Shown here: piece by piece, positions 20,716-29,677 of the stretch
Numbering within the stretch: position 1 is the first letter of the stretch
Layout of the letters: each line of letters opens with the position of its first letter
Assembly: GCF_000340215.1 (NCBI RefSeq)
Contig: NW_006921540.1
Span: forward strand, 2,913,486 to 2,977,485
DNA from: Pseudocercospora fijiensis CIRAD86
Lineage: Eukaryota > Ascomycota > Dothideomycetes > Mycosphaerellales > Mycosphaerellaceae
Length of the DNA stretch: 64,000 nucleotides
Direction of reading: 5' to 3'
Notes under the pieces: model-generated
Databases searched by the model: none
Told to the model about the DNA's origin: nothing
Seen by the model: only the letters and a program-made list of their open reading frames with translations
Translations under genes and position numbers: made by a program

Positions 20716-23221
20716 GCAGAGAAGCTGGGCTTGGCTCGGAATCATCCAGAAGTTGGACTAAGGCGCTTCACATGAATTAAGAGCACTGCATTCCAATGTG
20801 ATATACTTTGAGCGTTGTATAGTTCTCTCAAGATTCAAGTCACGAAGCGTCTGCTCCTCTCTAAAGTTTTAAGTTGGTGAGGAGTCTCTCTGTCCCGATC
20901 TCGCAGCATCGGATAGGCTCCAAGCGGTCACCGTTTCGATCAATTCCTGATATACCAAGGTAGTTATAGAAGAGCTGGTTGGTGAGACTGTGAATTGTCT
21001 CAATAATATCGTTGTTTCCCAGCATTAGCTCGCATCGTACAACTGAATTGAGCAATTGATATAGCGGTTAACGATTTCCATGGTTCAATTGAATTCTGGA
21101 ACAAGCCCTATTCGATACGACGTGGAGGTTATGTAGTATCTATCTTGAATTCAAAATCGTTTGAAACTCATGGGCCATCAGTTTTGCTAAGTTTCCACGG
21201 TCAGACTCATAGCTATACACGATCAGGCTATGGTTGCGAGAAAACTCGAAGTGACAATACAAGATCATCAGCACAAATTCTCCGGGGGTTTGAAATATCT
21301 TTGAAGCTCTTCGGATGTAATGACTGTCTCGCAAATGACCTACCAGGCATATGAAATACTGACAGATGTCTAGGTCAGAGCTGACGCACAGCAATCAGGC
21401 TGTGAGAAGATGGATCCTTCACGCCAGGCAAGACACGTTATCCACTTCGTTGAGCTTCGCAAGAGCCCAGAGTAGCGTGATCCAGGCAATGATAGCTGTG
21501 GCATCTGTGCTTTGCAGAGTTGCAAAGCGATAAGAGAGCTGTGAGAGATTCGCTCGCCCATCTTTGCCGGGACTGTGCTAGCAAAGCTCTCCAGCTATGC
21601 CCCCTTCAAGCAAGCAAAGGCTTGGTCGGACCTACCGATGCTATATCAATGATATGAGATTTTTGGAGTGTAGTGGACGCCTTGAGAGAAGTGGAGTCCA
21701 CCTAAGGTCCTGAGAAATCGCAGGTCTCTGAGTAGAGCTTTGTACTCAGCATTCAATTCGTCAGACGTATTCGGCTTTTAAAGCATCTGTCACTGAGCAC
21801 TGAGGGATTATCGTGAGTGAGCAACGGTATATCAGGAGAAGGCTCTTCAGAATGAAATTCCGCTCTCATGAATGCTGCTCGGTACTTGCGCGTACCTTCG
21901 TTCGACGTTTTAAAAGCCAAGGGTTGCAGGAACGGGAGCCGACAAGGCTGTTAAGTGCTTGGTTGAACAACCTCACCAATTCTATTCTCAGGGGTTCCTA
22001 ACTTTCAAGCCATGCATATCATGATCAAACACTTGCATGAGGTTTCATGTAATGGAGATAGTCCTATGTGACAGCTACGTTGATATCGATCAAACTTCAC
22101 CGTGGCAATACTTCTCGGTAATAGGGGTTAGCTGCTGAAGAATCCGTGCTGGTGTCTTCTTCAGAACCAGCGCGGCGTTCTATGGCTGCGATAGTGGTGT
22201 GAAAAATAGCAAAACACACAAATGCTGCAATGTTCTCCGGATGTAGCTTTACGCTAAGCGATTAATAAGTCAGCTCTTCGTTGTCGTGATGGCGTTCAAG
22301 CCAAGAACTGTTCCAAGAGTCGTGCAGTATGAAGCACTGCATGAATAGAGTAAGTTCTGTCCCGGGATAGTTCTTGTCGTACTTCTAACAGTCCTGAAGC
22401 TGAGAGGTTGCCTGCCTTGGATATGCATCGCTCGCTTGAAGAGACTAATCAGCAGAGCTATGCTACTGATGCCAAGAGGAACGTGGCTGTCGTTGCATCT
22501 GATGCACGAGGAGTTGACCTGAGCCATTGTTTCGAAGAGACTCTTCTTTGTCGTCTCTTTTCATTACATGCCTTTGTGGCGGACCGAGGTCAGTATGTGC
22601 AGCAATGGCTGACTTGGCTCTGCCATCGCAAGACCGCAGGTATCGTCTTGGTCCATTTCCATATCGATGCCAGGGGTCGTCTGGAACAGCTGCATATGCT
22701 GCCCAGTACTTCTGAGACTGCTCAAAGAAGGGCAGCAAACATTTCTGCTTCTTGTGACCGACAACTCCAGTTTGCCTCATAGCTTCTTTGAGAGTTTGGA
22801 AGACCTAGATATGTGTCGGGGTAGCTCTAACCTTGCCAATTTCTTAAATCTCCTTCAATTCCTCAGAACCCTCTCCATCAATACCGCTGGTTGATCGTGT
22901 ACTTTCGTGCTTACTCAATGTATATATTCGACGATAGCCTTGTATTACCTCTTGAGACACCAGATGCATTCATTCGACCAAGGCCTAGCATGTCGTCTGG
23001 CCGAAAATGCATGCTTGGGCGGCTGTCACAAGCAGTTCTTGGCATTGCCAAGACTTTCCGAGTGAAAGTGAATGATGACTTAAGCGGTTGCCTGTGGATT
23101 TTCGAGCTTCCGCACCCTCGACTTCTTCAAAGCGCGCTTTCGACATATCTTGTTCTTATACACAGTCGCCAGCCCGTCCAAACTGCAGCCATACTCTTCG
23201 CCCTGCAACAACGCAATCAGG
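20716..23221. other. Intergenic region, no supported gene
   Basis: About 2.5 kb of ordinary-composition sequence. Several frames of 60-125 codons occur (for example plus 22408-22782 and plus 22891-23256), but they overlap one another on both strands and show no conserved motif. Decayed fragments of the neighbouring family may be present; I could not align any by eye. Confidence 0.4.
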
Positions 23222-24400
23222 ATGACGCGCCGACCAGAAGCACACAGGACCGCTGAGGAGAACTCGAGCCAGGAACAGAATGCAGAGGTCACTCCTGCTC
23301 AGGGAGTCGCTCAAGTCGGCGATCCATACGCGACAAGATACACGCCCGAGGAAGACTACACGCTTTTCTACGGCAGGATCTTCCTGACCGAGCTGCGCAC
23401 GACTCCGCCCGCGGATGCACACCTGTCACGGCCGCCGCAGGAGCACGCCCACCTGCTAAGATTCCCTGTGGATCAAGCGGTACGCCTTTTCGACGATGCA
23501 GACGGAAACGCCAGATGGATTTCCGAAGACGCCCTCTACTCGCACGAGCGAGTCATTCAGCAAGATCACGTTCGCCTCCACCCGGCCGCCGACCCAATTG
23601 ACACTATCCTGCGGCGTGTAGAGTTGGCACGAGATGCTGGAGCCCAGCCTCATCTCGAAGGTGTCTCCTCATACCTTCGCGATGCCCCGGCGTTGCGACG
23701 ACCAACCATCGAGTGGCTCCTTGCCGAGTTGGAAAACGACTCAGCTGGCGGTGAGATGTTTGGGGATCTTGAGGATGACAATGCCGATTCAGATATCAAT
23801 CTGCACTTTGGCTTCACGGCGAATCGACTACCAAACTCACTTAGAAGTCTGGTGACTGAGGATCCCGAAGCTTATGGTGTTGGCTCGATTGCAGATCCAA
23901 TGAGAGAAGGCCGTGGTACGATCCACCGTACCAACAGGCAGAATGCACACTCAGCAGCAACAGAGGCGATGCCTCTGATTCCATCCCACACGACAGCAAG
24001 TCGCCCATCACTGCTATCAGCGCCAATCAATCCGACTCCATTGAGGCAAGTCTCCAACGCCAACGACGTTGGATTGAGTACATCAAGCATGCATTCTGCT
24101 AGCGGAAGCGAACGCGTGCGAAGTGGCCGTGTGAGCAAGCCGGACACTATCCGTCAGTCCTCCTCTGGCACTTCTCCACGTCGAGCAGCTCAGACACACC
24201 AAAGCTCTATCAACTCTACACCACTTGCTCCAAGCACCACAGGACAGACACCATCTCAATCGAGAATTGGCGATGTCTACCCGGAACCAGGAGCTCAGGC
24301 CGATGAGAGCAGACAGACTCCAAGACGAGGAGGCAGATTGAATGATGTGACGGACCCGAATTTCGAGGCGATTGTTTACGAGAGCGAGCCGGAGCAGTGA
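23222..24400 (+). CDS. Unrecognised protein, AxWIxxDAL family, paralogue 3
   Basis: The first in-frame ATG is at 23222 (MTRRPEAHR), giving 392 residues; the frame is open further upstream but without an ATG. The N-terminal family block is clear: LFYGRIFLTELR, LLRFPVDQAVRLFDDADG and ARWISEDALYSHERV (residues ~40-105). The rest is hydrophilic and Ser/Thr/Pro-rich with a basic C-terminal region (RRGGRLNDV). The PNGPVP block of the other two paralogues is not evident, so this copy has lost it or never had it. No membrane segment or signal peptide. Confidence 0.75.
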   Translation: MTRRPEAHRTAEENSSQEQNAEVTPAQGVAQVGDPYATRYTPEEDYTLFYGRIFLTELRTTPPADAHLSRPPQEHAHLLRFPVDQAVRLFDDADGNARWISEDALYSHERVIQQDHVRLHPAADPIDTILRRVELARDAGAQPHLEGVSSYLRDAPALRRPTIEWLLAELENDSAGGEMFGDLEDDNADSDINLHFGFTANRLPNSLRSLVTEDPEAYGVGSIADPMREGRGTIHRTNRQNAHSAATEAMPLIPSHTTASRPSLLSAPINPTPLRQVSNANDVGLSTSSMHSASGSERVRSGRVSKPDTIRQSSSGTSPRRAAQTHQSSINSTPLAPSTTGQTPSQSRIGDVYPEPGAQADESRQTPRRGGRLNDVTDPNFEAIVYESEPEQ

Positions 24401-24876
24401 GCTGGAAAATTGGTATCGGAGGTGGTTTTTTGGCTTTAGAAGCGCGAGTGAGCATTAGCGTTGCATATATTGGAGGCGGTAATGACTCGCCTACTATGAA
24501 CTGTTTTGCGTTCTGGTTATTGTATGATTAAGGGCTTGGATTGATCGTGCATAGCGTTAGACTCTCGACTCAAGAGATTAATTTCCGTTGACCATGATGG
24601 TCTTCGGCATTGAAGTGAGCTTCGAGACTGTGAGATTTCCAGTCATTATTCGTTTCCTTCGGGGCTCGTTGTAGTTTGCCGACAGGGACATGTATGTTCT
24701 ACTCGTGTCTCAAATTCAGTCTCAAATTCCCAAACAACTCGTCCTACCTACCTAGATCTCCCGTCCCGTCCCAATGCAATCCTTGTCCATCTTATGCCTT
24801 TCAATGCTCAGCCTTCAACGCCGTACAGCGAATTTCAAACCCCCCAATTTCTTGCCTAGGACCAGCTCAAGACCCC
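24401..24876. other. Short spacer between convergent genes
   Basis: Holds the 3' flanks of the paralogue 3 gene and of the convergent zinc-knuckle-like gene. I see nothing else. Confidence 0.4.
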
Positions 24877-26208
24877 CTACCCTTCTTCCATCTTCACATC
24901 GCCCTGTCCAGCAAAGTCGATATCAGCATTGGAGTTCGGGGTAGCAGCAACCATCGTATCCGGCGTCGCAACATCCTCATTCGGCGTAAACACCGTCGCA
25001 AAATCCGGAAGTGGAATCTGCTCCCCCAACAACTCAGTCCTCCTCTCCCCTCTCCCCTTAGTCGCAACACTATTCTTCTTCCTAATCTCAACCTTCCCCT
25101 TCCCCTTCCTCTCATCCTGCCTCCCCATACTGAGATCCAAAGTCTTCTTATCCAGCGCCTTCTTAGAATTAACCCTACAATTCTCCTGCTTCCTCTGTAA
25201 AAACCGGTTCGGACTTCTCACGTAGTCTTTGACATTGAGTCCCGAGAGAATATCGTGGGCGATGTATTTGTCGTTCAAGGCTCCGTAAATGACTCTCTCC
25301 AAACGTTCGGAGCAAAGCATGCCCCCTTCGATTTTATACCCTTGTTTATAACTCGTGCGATTGAGGACGGAAGCGGGAAGACCGAATTCATGAATGTCGA
25401 GTACTTCTTGAAGACACACGAGGATCCTAGCTTCGGCGACAATGGGGTTGGATTTTAGGGCGTTGAGGATGCTGGTTAAGGTGTTGGATTGGTGGTCGAA
25501 GTAGTATTGGCGTGCGAAGTCAGAGGTGAGGAGTTTTGGGGCTGAGGTTGGGATTTGTTGGATTGCGGAGAGGAGACGGGAGGCGTAGGTGTGGAAGATG
25601 TTGGGGGTCTTGATTTGTTGCCAGTCGTCGTTTGGGATGTTGAGGGACAGGATTGGGTCGGTTTGCTGGGGTTGGAGGGCGGATTGGGCTTCGGCAAAGG
25701 ACTTGAAGTAGCCGGTGTATGCGATTTGATCGGGAGGAACAGGTGTGGTGGGTAGTGGTTGCGGTGTTGAAGCATACTGCAGTGGTGATGTAAACATGGG
25801 AGCTGCCAGACTCGGCGGCTGCTGACCAAAGCTGTAGGGGTTCAACCTGACTGGTCCTAACGGTTGCATCAAGTTTTCTTCGCTTTGAGTGGGAGGAGCG
25901 TAAGCATCCCGAACCTCCTCAGCGGGCATATCACCCGTTCGGACTGGGGTAGGTGTGGCAATCATGCCTTGAGTGTCTCCGTACGATTGCACGCCAATAT
26001 ATGCATGGTTTGGGATCTGTGCTGGGTGTTGTTGTTGCAGAGGGCAGTCGGCGGCATGTGGTCCAAGGCGTGGCTCGTTGCAAAAGAGACAGTAGTCTAG
26101 GTTCCATGGAATACCATGCTCGTCCAATGCGTTCGCGGCCTCGAGCAAGTCTGGGTCGACCTGGTCGAAGTTGTAGTTGGAAGTGTTGTCGAAACCTTGA
26201 CCAGACAT
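24877..26208 (-). CDS. Hypothetical protein with a C2HC knuckle-like motif
   Basis: Start set at the ATG opening MSGQGFDN (26208); the frame is open upstream without an earlier ATG. Predicted 443 residues. Near residue 40 is CLFCNEPRLGPHAADC, a C-x2-C-x8-H-x3-C arrangement resembling a small zinc knuckle. A Pro/Gln-rich linker follows to about 200. A helical-looking region at about 205-340 includes FARQYYFDHQSNTLTSILNAL and ICLQEVLDIHEFGLPASVL-like text. The C-terminal 90 residues are basic then Thr/Ala-rich. Fungal proteins combining a C2HC knuckle with disordered linkers can bind nucleic acid, but no family is recognised. An intron inside cannot be excluded. Confidence 0.6.
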   Translation of the reverse strand: MSGQGFDNTSNYNFDQVDPDLLEAANALDEHGIPWNLDYCLFCNEPRLGPHAADCPLQQQHPAQIPNHAYIGVQSYGDTQGMIATPTPVRTGDMPAEEVRDAYAPPTQSEENLMQPLGPVRLNPYSFGQQPPSLAAPMFTSPLQYASTPQPLPTTPVPPDQIAYTGYFKSFAEAQSALQPQQTDPILSLNIPNDDWQQIKTPNIFHTYASRLLSAIQQIPTSAPKLLTSDFARQYYFDHQSNTLTSILNALKSNPIVAEARILVCLQEVLDIHEFGLPASVLNRTSYKQGYKIEGGMLCSERLERVIYGALNDKYIAHDILSGLNVKDYVRSPNRFLQRKQENCRVNSKKALDKKTLDLSMGRQDERKGKGKVEIRKKNSVATKGRGERRTELLGEQIPLPDFATVFTPNEDVATPDTMVAATPNSNADIDFAGQGDVKMEEG

Positions 26209-26320
26209 GATGTCCAAGATTTGCTGCTTTTGGTTGGATTTCTGAATTCTTCTCGGTGTTTATCGGGTTACTCGGGATGTTCTGAGATCTGTGGTATTGG
26301 TCTATCTTCCCGAGTTGCTT

Positions 26321-26787
26321 TTAGCTATGTATGGAGATGATCTTGCCTTGGGCAGGGGAATCGAGCTTCTTATAGACTTCCTGGACGTGGAAGGCATTTC
26401 TGTTCACCTCGAGTGTTAGGTGGTGAGGGCCAAGTGAAAGCTTCGCTGTTTCGTAAACAAGGCTATTGTTCACGAGTGAGTAAAGACGCATGAAACGAGA
26501 CAAAGCCGCAGAAACACAGAGACGGTATGAGGCTGTTACTCGACAGCCGAATGTCTTAGGGTGAGACAAAGCCTCATCGAGGTAGCATGCTGTGGCCAAG
26601 GCTGTGCGGGAGGACATCCGGGGAAAGACCTTCGAGCACGAACGTTCGTTCTTGAAATGTCTATGCCAGAAACGCAGCCTCGTCGAAGCAAGACACGAGA
26701 GATCTATCCGGAATGAACCCGAGTAGTCCGTTAGTGCTGTTACCAGTATCCATACAAAAGAGTTGTAGGTCTTCGGGAAAGAGAACA
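26321..26787 (-). other. Possible exon of an unresolved minus-strand gene
   Basis: A 155-codon frame with good codon character but no ATG near its 5' end; it ends KLDSPAQGKIISIHS. Upstream, a GTGTAAGT near 26808 and a CAG near 26762 could be donor and acceptor of a short intron, with a 5' exon reading ...NWKRHGYELHA around 26810-26850, but I could not build a complete model. No motif recognised. Confidence 0.3.
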
Positions 26788-27151
26788 CTTACACCTGCAT
26801 GTAGTTCATAGCCGTGTCGTTTCCAGTTGCTCGAAATCAGAGCTGCTTACGCCAGAGCTAGAGCGCCGATGATGCTTAGTACTGCTCGTGAGCTTCGCGA
26901 CCATATCTTTGAGATCATCATTTTCGAAGTTCTCTGGGAGCTCCACAGCGCATATTGGGACGGGCAAGATCCTCCGGAGCGGCCGGCTGGTAGTTGTGCA
27001 TATCCTGCATTCGATGTAACATAAATCCAAGATCAGTTGCACAAGAATCCCATTGAATCCTACTTAGATCACAAAACATCACTTCTTCGTAGGAACCCCC
27101 CCCCCCCCCCCCCCCCAACTCCTCACCCACCAACTCCTCAAAATTCCCCTC
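26788..27151. other. Spacer with 21-base poly-C run
   Basis: Between the unresolved exon and the secreted-protein gene. It contains an uninterrupted run of 21 C (27096-27116), which is G in the sense of the secreted-protein gene and would lie just 3' of its stop codon, in the 3' untranslated region. Such runs are prone to length errors in assembly. Confidence 0.6.
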
Positions 27152-27843
27152 TCACGCCTGCGGAAGCTGATCCATCGAAACCCCCCTATACAAATCCGAA
27201 GCCGCCAACATCTGCGGAAGAATCGGGGGCGAAATCTCCACACCTCCAACTTGAGTGGGAATCGTTGCAAAAGCTTGGATTTTCTGCATCAAGCAGTCCG
27301 CAAGGTCATAGAACAAGTAGACGTCGGCATAGAACGTGACTGGGATCGCGACACTGTGCAGCACACCGAGAGTAACGTTGGTGTGAATGATGGTTGTGCC
27401 GTTGTTGTAGTCTGTGTACAGACCGGTGACTCGTGAGAAGAGCTGGCGGGTGCCCAGAGCGAAGTCGTAGGTTGTTGTTCGGTCTATGGCGACGGGGATT
27501 GCGGGACCGCCGTTGGGGTTGCTAGGTAGGTATGTTATTCTAGCTCAGGATCGAAAAGTGTCTGTCGTTGGGATATGTGGACTTACATGTAGGTATGGCA
27601 ATCGTCTTTCAATGGCAATCTCTGGAATGCCTCTGCAGACTCTCCCGGTTCTACGAGATTGTAGGCGAAGATGATTTGCTTTGCTCCTCGGAGACGATAG
27701 TCGCTGGTGCATTGACCTGGACCGGTGCCATTGGGCAAATATGGTCCGGAGATGGGACCATAGTCGACGGGATCACCGCTTTGGGGAAGGGCAGTCGCGA
27801 GAGATGTGGCAGCGAATGCCAATGTGAGAAGCTTGGTGAACAT
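27152..27843 (-). CDS. Small secreted protein, candidate effector
   Basis: Exon 1 27843-27587 and exon 2 27521-27152, joined by a 65-bp intron (GTAAGT...CCTAG), give 208 residues. The N-terminus is a typical signal peptide: Met, Lys, then LLTLAFAATSLATA, with cleavage near ALPQ. The mature part has three Cys (QCTS, DDCHTY, ADCLM) and several N-x-T/S sites (NGTGP, NNGTT, NVTL), so export and glycosylation are likely. The C-terminal half is rather hydrophobic (VLHSVAIPVTFYADVYLFYDLADCL). No enzymatic family recognised. It sits about 230 bp from the RIPed block, a common place for lineage-specific secreted proteins. Confidence 0.78.
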
Positions 27844-28260
27844 TTTGCCTGCGTTTGAGAGTGGCGATAGAATAGATGCTGTGAAGTCCGAGTGAGGTCC
27901 CAGGAGCTGTAGTCGGAGATTTCGAAGGCTTCCTATATGTGCCATTCCCGCTTTAGCCGTTGCCAGAGCACATCTCCATCTCTTGGAGCCTCTAGTATCG
28001 AAATGTCCAAAGCCCTTCTTGCACGTGGTTTGCCCTCGCAAAGAAGAGGCTCTTAGACGACTGCGGGTCGCTGCATTAAAACCCTTAAGTTGACCTACAT
28101 AGGCGGAGAAGCGATAATCTTAACGATCCGTAGCTGTCCGTATATTTACTATCCTCGGCTTTCGCGATGCCTTATCGCATTAGCGCTAAGGAGAGTCGCA
28201 CTCTAAAAGCGCTATCGGCGCGACACTTGCTCGTCTGTAATTAGGTTACCTAGATTGTTA
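27844..28260. other. Boundary between gene island and RIPed block
   Basis: 27844-28070 is ordinary sequence and must hold the promoter of the secreted-protein gene. From about 28075 the text becomes TpA-rich with CpA/TpG scarce and stays so to the end of the window. No gene is seen between the boundary and the TIR at 28261. Confidence 0.6.
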
Positions 28261-28295
28261 TTATAAAGTGCGAAATGTCGTACTAACCCGTAGAA
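28261..28295. repeat. Left TIR of the outer DNA transposon
   Basis: 35 bp, first bases TTATAAAGTGCGAAATG. Its inverted copy is at 51596-51630; the single difference (28270) is a transition consistent with RIP. Confidence 0.75.
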
Positions 28296-28529
28296 CTGCC
28301 GCCGTACGCACCTCGTATATAGTGCTTCGTATAACCTAGGTTTGCCGCCTAAATTAGTAAGGAAATTAGGTATAGAAGAGTATATATAGCCTCTCTAGCA
28401 TCGAATAAGTTCTTCTACCTCTTTAATTATATATTGTCGCGTTTTCTAGCGGTATAGCGAGTCCTAGGAGTTGTTTGCTTATTTAGCCTAGTTACTATAG
28501 CAAGGCTACCTATTTAGCAGACCTAGGAA

Positions 28530-28706
28530 CTTCTCTAGCTCTTTAATACTACCTCTTTATCGAACAATAAGCTCGCTCTATAGTTAAACCTATCTAGGCG
28601 GTATATAGACAAGATCCGTAATATATACGAGCTATTTAGCGTACCGTACATAAAGGACTTAAACAAACTAGGCCGCAAACGAGTGCTAAAGCCGCTATAT
28701 AAGCAG
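28530..28706 (+). pseudogene. N-terminal helix-turn-helix part of the Tc1/mariner transposase (RIPed)
   Basis: In frame the text reads NKLALQLNLSRRYIDKIRN, a helix-turn-helix of transposase type, then PYIKDLNKLGRKRVLKP, matching the GRP/K-rich joint that precedes the second DNA-binding helix in this superfamily. The frame stops at the target repeat AGCAG where the 5' LTR of family B begins, and the catalytic part resumes at 48112. Frames on the two sides differ by one base somewhere near the junction, so there is also an indel. Confidence 0.6.
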
Positions 28707-28985
28707 TATTAGCTAGTAACCGGCCCTACACCTATAGGCTAGTTTTAAGCCTATATAAGAGGCCTCCTTCTATAGAGTAGATAGAGTACTAACCTCGTAT
28801 AGTATATTGTTTATATTACACTTCTATAATGCCTATATTGTAGGGCTCTAGTTATTAGCCTAAGCGGCAGTCTCGTTATCCTATCTTACTAAACATAGCT
28901 GCCTATATTGCTATAGGTTATATTACCCTCGGTTGCCTATACTATTACTACTAGTAGTAGTAGTAGTGTTAGTTTTCGTCCTTTA
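28707..28985 (+). repeat. 5' LTR of family B
   Basis: Begins TATTAGCTAGTAACC (TG become TA) and ends CGTCCTTTA (CA become TA). It is near-identical to 47829-48107 at equal length; most differences are C/T or G/A. It includes TATATAAGAGGCC at about 28752, a plausible TATA element, and a CTA/GTA microsatellite near 28947. Confidence 0.82.
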
Positions 28986-29654
28986 TTAGAGCCGAAGGTA
29001 GGGCTATCTCTTTATATCTAACAGGTTCGGGTATATTAAAGGTGGTCTCTAGGTACGAATAGCTATAACTAAAGCGAGGGCACGATAAGAGCCTACGATA
29101 CGGACGATACCGAAGTATCTTAAGGGGCCGTTACGACAAGTAGAGAAACCTCTTAACGAGGGCATCGCTTTAACCCCGAAAAGCTACAAACCCTTAGGAC
29201 TATTACAGCTTAGGGCCTAGTTTATAACTATAGCTAGCTTCTAAGGACTCGGCTCCGGGTCGAAGACCTATTTAGTACCGCTTGCTCGAGATAAGCCCTA
29301 CCTAAGGAGGAGATAGACTAATTACCTATCGGCCTTGCTTAGTTTGCTAAGACTATCTATACGATAGCAATTTCTAGATTATAGGTCGGATGCCTAGACA
29401 GTTCCCCTATTAACTAGGTAGATTGTTTCGGGATTCGCTGCTTCGTTCGGATAGTACTTAGCCTTCTACTAGAAAAAGAAGGTCCCCGCTCTCCCGCCTA
29501 GCTAAAGGAGATAACGATAGTTAGTAAAGTAGCTAGTTTCTAGGATCTAGGTATGAATAGAGATTGTAGTTCCTTCCTCCGAGCGGCTTTTGTCTAAAAT
29601 TACTAAATTAAAGCTCCTAGGGGTGTCTAGGCGACCCCTAGGAGGCTAAGCTCT
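28986..29654 (+). other. 5' leader of family B
   Basis: 670 bp between the LTR and the first palindrome. The start (TAGAGCCGAAGG) may be the primer-binding site with TGG changed to TAG. The plus-strand frame from about 29003 to 29215 has only TAG/TAA stops, so a short leader coding region is possible, but I recognise nothing in it. Confidence 0.4.
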
Positions 29655-29677
29655 AATGCTACCCCGGGGGTAATATT
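29655..29677. repeat. 23-bp palindrome, copy 2 (before family B gag)
   Basis: AATGCTACCCC followed by its near-complement. It lies upstream of gag and is followed by a 44-bp direct repeat (two copies of AAAATAGCCTAGTACACT... at about 29684 and 29728). Confidence 0.85.

Noticed and set aside
22408..22782. Plus-strand frame of 124 codons
   Set aside because: Overlapping frames of similar length exist on the opposite strand and no conserved feature is visible.
24676..25200. Plus-strand Pro/Leu/Ser-rich frame of 174 codons
   Set aside because: Opposite the C-terminal coding region of the zinc-knuckle-like gene; composition mirrors it.
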